The notes beneath the pieces are model-generated. The model saw only the letters and a program-made list of their open reading frames with translations, searched no databases and was not told where the DNA came from. Below are positions 57,571 through 64,000 of a stretch of 64,000 bases of DNA, piece by piece. The DNA comes from Diplosphaera chodatii. Lineage: Eukaryota > Chlorophyta > Trebouxiophyceae > Prasiolales > Stichococcaceae. Numbering within the stretch: position 1 is the stretch's first letter; every line of letters begins with the position of its first letter. The stretch covers positions 930,001 to 994,000 of the forward strand of contig JAALGY010000052.1 in assembly GCA_032358165.1 (NCBI GenBank), read 5' to 3'. A program made the position numbers and the translations under genes.

Positions 57571-58823
57571 ATGGCACTCGCGGCGGTGAGTTGTGTTTGA
57601 CTCGCTGACGGCAACTAAAGCATCTGAAGCAGGCTCCATCACGGCCTTTCAGGGAGTTTGGTAGCGGGGATCTGAAGTGCCCAGCGTTAGCTTGCGACTC
57701 TTGGTGCACCCACAGCTTTATGCGGCAGTCCTGAGATCAAATCGATGACTCTACTTGCGATTGGGCACGTATTTGTCAGCTCAACCAGCGCTATCCCGGA
57801 TGATGGGACCCCTCGCAGAACAGCTTGGCAGCTACATGGGTCGCCCGCCTGCTGGGTTATCGCACTGTCATAGCCAGCGTTGGTCCAGGCTCACGTCTAG
57901 TCACCTCAGAGTAGACACGACCACCGGACGCTAGTGTCAGACGTCGCAAGTGTGCACTACATCAGAATGGGTGCATGCTGAGGCAGCTGCAGTGCTCATT
58001 GGTGTAGCGCCTGTGATGCAGCACAGCCACTGTTAGAAAAGAGTCGCGTCGAATAACGGTGCAGTGAGAGGACGGCTTGGAAAGCCGTGTGGTACTGCGC
58101 TACCACGCACGCACCTGGCAGCCGTGCGCACCTTACCAGACCATGCTGACTGCCTGTGGTGCTGTGCCTGCAGATTTTCGAGATCATCCTGGCGATCATC
58201 CGTGAGCTATCACATCTTCTTCGCTGCCGATTTTGCCGCCTGTTGCTGCGCTGCACGTCTGCATCTCCATGTCGCATGCCGGCATGACTTGATGCGGTGC
58301 ATTCTGCTGCCTGCAGTGCCTCCCCTGGGTGTCTTTCTGGCGGTTGGCTGCACATTCCACCTGTTTCTGAACATCATCTTGACCATCTGGTGAGTTGTGC
58401 ATGGTTGCATCCTTTGTGCGCATCTGCTTTCATGCTCGAGGTACTCTGTGCCAACCATTTACTGACTGTGTTTTTGGCCTTGGCATTTCACTTCTGCAGT
58501 GGCTACATCCCAGGTGAGGCTGCGCTAATGCATGGTGTCATGCACACGGTGCTTGCGAGCTGCGCCATTGTCGAGCCTTGCACTCGTTGCCACCTGCTAC
58601 CGTAAGCGCTGACCACCTATCGACTTGCTCTGCAGGCATCATCCATGCGCTGTGGTAAGTGTTCCCGCCATCATCGGGATGTGTCCTGTGTTCAAACCTG
58701 CAGTCCACAAGAGTGCAGCTTGACATCCTCTGGTGTTGCACAGGCAACTGAAGGATATGTTATGGACATTGCAGGGTGATCCTTGCCTACCGCCCAAGGT
58801 CGCAACGGGTGGTGGTCGCTTAG
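57571..58823 (+). CDS. PMP3/RCI2 family small membrane protein, copy B
   Basis: Complete 65-residue model from six exons: 57571-57585, 58174-58201, 58317-58389, 58500-58513, 58636-58654 and 58775-58823 (198 nt including stop). MALAA, then IFEIILAII, LPPLGVFLAVGC, FHLFLNIILTI, the GYIPG motif, IIHALWVILAYRP and a short basic tail (RSQRVVVA). Two membrane helices are obvious. Membrane role as for the family (stress-linked ion homeostasis). The first exon is only 15 nt and the 14-nt exon 4 carries the GYIPG core. All junctions are GT-AG with matching phase. Confidence 0.93.
58500..58513 (+). other. 14-nt microexon of PMP3 copy B
   Basis: TGGCTACATCCCAG lies between a TCTGCAG acceptor and a GTGAGG donor and encodes most of the GYIPG motif. 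It corresponds to the 12-nt exon of copy A. Confidence 0.8.
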
Positions 58824-59714
58824 CATGGGACACGCCACGGGACTTTGAGGGTGCACGGCAGCAGCAGGTGCTGTGCCATCACAGCACGCGTCCAGGGGGG
58901 TTTGGCATTCAGGCCATTGGTTGCAGCACTACCATTTTGATGCTCTCCGAGCAGTGATCACTAAGGAGTAGGCAGAATTGCGTTTCAGTCACCTTGTCTG
59001 TCTGTGTGCATAGCATATGCCTCCTGCAAGCAGATTAGCTACACAACCGTGAAGAGCCTGAATTCCAGACAATTGGACACTGCATACGGTAAAGCACTTG
59101 CACCTAAGTTTTCCGTGTCCACATGTCGCTGCTGTCACAAGTGGTCATCCTGTGCACTCACACACAGCAGAGCAGACTGCGCAGAAATGGCACGTTGATC
59201 GTTCGAACTGTTGATGATGACTTGCAAACCGTTACTGTCTAGTCTGGTACATGGTGCAGATCGATTAAATAGACCTGCACAAGCACGACTGTGTCTCCCA
59301 GCTAGCATGTTCAGACGCTCAACCACAGCAACCTTGTTGGCGGAGTCTGCTGCGCGGAGAGTCACTACATGTACATCTGCCTCAGAGCCAAAAGGTGCTA
59401 GCCTCGACCGTCACTGCTTCGTAAGGAAGCCCGACAGCGAAGCCTGCCCTGATGGCACCGCCTTCCCACGCTTCGTGCCGGCCGCACCCGCCCCCGCGCC
59501 GCGCTTCCTCCCCTGCTGCGACCTCCCAGCCTCGAGCCTCTGCCGCACCTGTGCAGCCAATGGAACCGCTGGCCTTGCCTGTGGCAGCTATCGCTGCACA
59601 AACATCGAGCAACAACGCAACATGCCTGTTGCAGCCGCAACAGTCATGCATAGAATCCCCTGTATTGCTGGCAGCTGGAGCCAAATGCATGCTGTGTGCC
59701 ATTGGAGAGGTCGG
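58824..59714. other. Convergent 3' flanks, nothing recognised
   Basis: Between PMP3 copy B and the polymerase eta stop codon. A plus-strand frame runs 59211-59909 but overlaps the polymerase gene antisense and has no domain. No UBZ zinc finger exon of polymerase eta was found here. Confidence 0.35.
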
Positions 59715-62700
59715 TCAGCGCACCGCAATGTCTTGCAGGATGCGCCGCTGCTCAGCAACATCCACGTGATCCAGCAGCACTGCCCTGTCCTCAGGCGGAG
59801 CGGGTGCAGTGCCATCGCTGCTGGAAGGCACCGCTGCGCCCCTTGCATCGGGATCCACAGCTGCATGCTGGACTGGGCCCGCCTCTGCATGGGGCAGCGC
59901 ATCTACTGACGGCACACATGGCATGTCCTGAGCTGGATGTGCCGAGTGCTGCGCATGCTGCCGGCTGTCGCAGGCTGTAGGTGCGGGACGCGCTGGGCTG
60001 GCAGGCTCTGAGCCTGGGCCAGCAAAATCCATGACGCTGTCAGCGAGCGGCATGCTGGTGTCCGACCCGCGGCTGAGCGCCAACGGAAGCGCGCTATGCC
60101 GGGGCAATGGAGGCGGCGTGCCGTCACCTGGGCAAGATGCATGGGCACTATTTGTGGGCATGCAGCCGCATCATCTGGCTGCAGGGGTTCTGCAGGGGCT
60201 TGGCCCGGCTGGCCTCGCTCCAGTTTGGCTGACACAGTAGGTTAGTCCTGGCATGCACTCGCGCACCTGCACAGTTGTGGGGCGATGCCGACATCCGCGC
60301 CTCGGCGATCGCGGCATCGCATGCGCCGGCGAAGGCGTCCCGCCGGGCAGCCACCGCTGCGGCTGTGGGGCTGCGGCGGGGCGTGCAGCTGCGTCGGCCG
60401 CCGTCCAGCAGCACCCCTGCTCCAGCGCCGCTATCGCTGCTGCACTGGTGCTCTGCTGCAAGGCGCGGAGCTGGACTGCCAGACCCGAACCTCGGGCTGG
60501 GGTCCTGCAAACCCGTGCCAAGTCCTGAAGAGCCGCGCGGCTCCGCCACCACCGCTGCACCAGCGACAGCACCACCCAGCGCTGGCGGCTCAGCAGCTGA
60601 GCCGCCAACAGCAGCGAAGGGGCTGCTGAAAGTGCTTACGACCCTGGGGCCGCTGGTTGCCTGTGGGGCCTTGTCGGCAGGCAGCCCATCGGCGGTGGGG
60701 TCCGCCTCTGATGCGGGGTCGTGTTGCTGCAAGGACTGCAGTCGTGCTGCCATGCCGCCTGCGTGCTGGCGTGCGCCTGAGGCCTGTTGCAGAGGCTGTG
60801 GAGCTGGCACGTCGGCTGTCGCTGACCTCGTTGCCAGGCCATACGCTGGATGTGGGTTCTTGCCTCCTTCATGTCGCTCGGGGCTGCGAGCTGCCAGGTC
60901 CTGCTCAGCAGCAGTGGCCCCGCCGCTGTTGCAGGACAACCCACCGCCATGCCGCTGACCCTGCTCCTCGCCGGCGGCAGCGCGCCTGAACAGCGCATCG
61001 ATGGTGGGGCGCCTGCCGCCGCCGCCGCTGCCTGAGCCGCGCCGCGGGTGCTGCGGCTGCTGCGGCGCTGCGCCGCCGCTGCCGGAGCGCCGCCCACCGC
61101 CCTGCTGACCCTGGGACGCCGCTGCCGCTGCGTCGTTGCTGTCGTCCCCCGCCGCCCGGGCGGCGGCGCCATCAGCAGCGCTGGCTGGTGTGGCACCACC
61201 AGGGTCCGCTTTGGCGGCGGGGAAGGCGCCGCTGGTGGCCCGCGCCGCAGGCTTGGCGGCGCCGAAGAAGCGCTCGATCGACTTGTGCTGCGCGACCGGC
61301 GCCGACGCGAACTCTGTCGCCGAGATGGCCAGGTTGAAGCACGGCAGGATGTCGGCGGCTCCCTGCAGCGATGGGTGGGGCTTGCAGGTCCCATATGGCC
61401 AGGCTGGAACCGCCTATGCTGAGTCATTGTGCGCTCTGCTTGGGGCTGCAACATGTACTCAATGCATGCAGAGTCAGGGCTACAGCAAATTCTCCTTCAG
61501 CCAGTGACACCTGGGCTAGCTTGAGCGCCGTGGCTGCGATGATGTCCGCGTGCGGCCGCTGGCGACCAAAGTACGGCATGGGGGACGAGCGGCTGCGACC
61601 GGCGGCTGTCGTGGCGCCCGAGCCGGATGTCCTGCGTGCAGCGCCGCCCTCGTCGAGGCATGCCGGGCGATGGGCTCAACTGCGTGTGCATGTGCTGTGC
61701 AGCCGGCGTTATGATGCGTCTCAGAGCATCTGCCGGGCGCGGGGCCCCCGACCTGTAGTGGAGCACCAGCGTCTTGGGGTGGCGGCGGTGCTGCGTGGCG
61801 GCGTCCGCCATGCGCGCGGCCAGCTCCTCGGCCAGGATGCCCAGCCAGCGCTGCAGGGTGCGCCAGTCGCTGGTCGCGTTGAACGACTTGGCTGCCAGCA
61901 TGCTCTTCGGCAGCTCCTTCTCCTGTTTCAAGAAGAGACACTATATCAACAGGCGCCAGAAGCACCGTCGAGTCCATGCTCATGTGATGATACAAGAGAG
62001 TGAGATTCACCCATGTGCACGTACTTCACAGAGGTGGGTTACTGATGGTGTTGCAATGCGTGCCCACGCCCAACTGTCAGTACACTGTCACTTGAAGCAG
62101 CCGGTACGAAGCACACCTGCACCGGCTCATCGCTGATGCCTCGCACGGCGTCGTGTATCCAGGTGGCCCGGTCACCAAAGCGAGCCTCGAGCGTCTGCAG
62201 CGACAGCTTGGCCACCTGCAGGGACACATGATGCGACTGGATGCGACCTGCCCCACACAAAGGCAGCGCGCTGCACCCAACGCGAACACCATCAAGCTGC
62301 GGAATGCGCGTGTTGGCACTCGGCGGCCAAGCCGGGTGTGTGCATGCGCACCTGCCCGGGCGTGCCGCAGCCCATGGCCTGCAGCTCCGCGCCCAGCTTG
62401 CCGCCAAAGTTGCGGATCTTGCCAAGCGGCATGTCGGCAAGCAACCCCTCTGCCGCCCTGCAGCCCAAAGCACCAGTATAGGTTCTCGCTTGTTACACAT
62501 ACGAGAGACAAACGATCACCGGAACTTGATGCCTGACACAAGCCTGACTGTACATCATGTGTTTGCAACGACTGGTTATGTTTGAGGACGTGGCATGGAT
62601 GCAGTGAGCTGAGGACTGCACCTGGGCGGCACAATGGTCTGCTGGTCGGGCTTGTGCAGCCCGGCTGCCACCTTGGCCAGCAGCTTGTTGCAGGCAATGC

Positions 62701-63895
62701 CTGCCGACATCGTGTAGCCTGTATATGTGGCGCCACATCCTGAATGACCAGGCCCACCTGACCAACATGCAAGCAGTGATGCTAGCTGAACTGCAGTGCT
62801 GCGTGAAGTGCTATGTCCCTGACAACTGAGATGATGCAGCATACCCAGCTGCTCTCGCACTGCGCCCCGCAGGCGGCACGCGATCATGGCGCCCACCGAC
62901 AGCCGCCGCTCGAACTCGGAGTCCGTGCGCAGCGGGCCCTCAATCACGACGCCGCCCCACCCTGCCGACAGCAGGGTGTCCGCTCAGGCAGCAGAGCTAC
63001 CCGTGCACAGCATTCTGCAGAAACAGAAAATGTCGAGGGCACGCTAAACAAGGGACGCACCGAAGCCTGCTGTGGCGCTGCCCAGCGACTGCAGCTCCGC
63101 CTCCACCATGCTGGTGACGTCGATGTACACCTCGTCGATGCTGGCCTTCTCGACAGGCGCCTGCAGTGAGACGCCCTCCCTTGCATTGGGATGTAGGACA
63201 AAGGGCCCTGGGTGCAGCTAGGCATGGGCGATGCATGGGCTGCGCATGACACGGCGCAGCACGCCGGGACCGATGCACCGAGGGGCTCACATCCGGGGTC
63301 AGCTTGCGCAGCAGCGTCATGATCTCCACCGAGGCCTTCCTGTAGCGCTCCAGGCACGCCTTGTGCGTCAGCCGCCCATGCCCCGTGGCATCGCCCGCTC
63401 CGCTGCCATTGGCCACCGCCTGTGGCGCCCCCCACACAGCTGCTTGAGTCAGCACCTGAGCCGGTTGCGAGGGAGCTTGAGCCGCCGTCGTCAAGCAGAC
63501 AGGCCTAGTTGCAGCCAGTGCTTGCCTCGCCGTTCCCTCCCTCAGTGGCGCCGATGGTCTCCACGTGGATGCACTGCAGCTCTGGGCAGCGCGTTTTTGC
63601 CTCCCCGGCACGCATGTGCCGCGTGATGCCCTTGGCGCGGGCGGCATAGTTGATCGCAATCAGGCCCTCCCTGCGCAGACAGCCACCTCATGTCCAGTCC
63701 AGGCAACTCGACGCCAGCTGGTCACCTCCCTGCCAAACGATGCCAACAGGGGACAGCGCAGGGCTGCAACATCATGACCAGCACTCGATGAAGTTCTCTT
63801 GTCACAAAGCTGCCCTTTTGCACCGACAGCCCACCATTGCTGAACCGCCACAGGCACGTCCCTTGGAATGCCGCAGCGCTTCTGCTCAACTTGGG
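59715..63895 (-). CDS. POLH: DNA polymerase eta (Y family), 5' end missing at right edge
   Basis: Translesion polymerase that copies past UV dimers. Exons: 63835-63895, 63526-63670, 63291-63419, 63061-63160, 62845-62961, 62622-62718, 62352-62457, 62117-62215, 61753-61922, 61511-61631, 60267-61362, 59715-60127. The first visible exon starts QVEQKRCGIPRDVPVAVQQW, so the exon with the first catalytic Asp lies past 64000. Then EGLIAINYAARAKGITR (finger Arg), KASIDEVYIDVTSM (catalytic Asp-Glu), MSAGIACNKLLAKVAAGLHK and KPDQQTIVPP, MPLGKIRNFGGKLG (helix-hairpin), LPKSMLAAKSF and a little-finger segment ending TALKLAQ. The tail of about 500 residues is low-complexity with PIP-like HKSIERFFG and RPTIDALFRR, and ends VDVAEQRRILQDIAVR, similar to a ubiquitin-binding UBM/UIM. 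The intron at 63420-63525 has a GC donor. Confidence 0.94.
63420..63525 (-). other. GC-AG intron in POLH
   Basis: The exon ends GGGAACGGCGAG and the intron begins GCAAGC, ending GCGCCACAG before GCGGTGGCC. Phase 0 on both sides joins a Gly/Asn-rich linker to LTHKACLERYRKASVEIM. The acceptor choice is less certain than in the other GC introns. Confidence 0.6.
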
Positions 63896-64000
63896 CTGCA
63901 GGGCAAAGTGTACACGTTGACCTTACAGCCACACGACTCGTTGCACATGCCAACACGCCTCGTCAGTCATAGACGGATACTGCCATACAAAGCCGTAGCG

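Noticed and set aside
59211..59909. 232-residue plus-strand ORF
   Set aside because: Cys/Arg/His-rich random-looking sequence, partly antisense to the polymerase eta last exon.
1..64000. tRNA, rRNA, CRISPR arrays, riboswitches or bacterial operons
   Set aside because: No cloverleaf, rRNA core or regular spacer array was recognised by eye. A covariance search with tRNAscan-SE and Infernal would be needed to exclude small RNA genes.

Overview
This is a stretch of nuclear DNA from a green alga. Genes are split into many short exons separated by GT-AG introns that mostly end in CTGCAG. Coding sequence is GC-rich with long Ala, Pro, Ser and Gln runs. The gene set mixes plant-lineage families (class-II-type formin, SnRK2-type kinase, plastid ClpS, EDR2/DUF1336, OSCA channel) with a kinase architecture typical of the expanded chlorophyte TKL family. 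A trebouxiophyte (Chlorella/Coccomyxa/Trebouxia grade) is my best guess; the exact lineage cannot be told from the window. No bacterial operon, organelle gene, CRISPR array, rRNA or convincing tRNA was seen.

Layout, left to right. 10-3271 (-): formin with a PTEN-like N-terminus, cut off inside its FH2 domain by the left edge. 3748-6032 (+): SLC25-type carrier. 6519-7766 (-): unidentified gene. 8542-9085 (-): small 91-residue protein. 9735-10786 (+): ribosomal protein eL22. 11643-12341 (+): ClpS. 13098-14379 (+): unidentified membrane-anchored protein. 14954-18210 (-): Sec14/CRAL-TRIO protein. 18927-19985 (-): intronless SnRK2-like kinase. 20768-27000 (+): TKL kinase with a myristoylation-type start. 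27844-34462 (-): OSCA/CSC1/TMEM63 channel. 35671-39567 (-): PiT-type phosphate transporter. 41321-43196 (+): pantoate-beta-alanine ligase. 43752-47544 (+): large Ala-rich membrane protein. 48182-50306 (-): Rab geranylgeranyltransferase beta. 51061-54777 (+): EDR2-like DUF1336 protein. 55884-56585 (-) and 57571-58823 (+): divergent pair of PMP3/RCI2 genes. 59715-63895 (-): DNA polymerase eta, running off the right edge.

There is no sign of a gene cluster with one shared job. Several neighbours are membrane or membrane-trafficking proteins (Sec14, OSCA, PiT, Rab prenylation, EDR2-like, PMP3), but such proximity is normal by chance. Exon boundaries given here come from manual splicing by reading frame, GT/GC...AG ends and known protein families. 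Complete models for the carrier, eL22, PanC, the 13098 gene, the 8542 gene and the plus-strand PMP3 all sum to whole codons.

The most notable features are four introns with GC donors sharing an AG|GCAAG start, 12- and 14-nt microexons in the PMP3 pair, a Rab prenyltransferase lacking a conserved segment with a frame jump at the gap, a TKL kinase with a large insert in its N-lobe, and a roughly 540-bp unexplained element ending in a perfect-looking hairpin (54937-55474). No wholly new system could be demonstrated.
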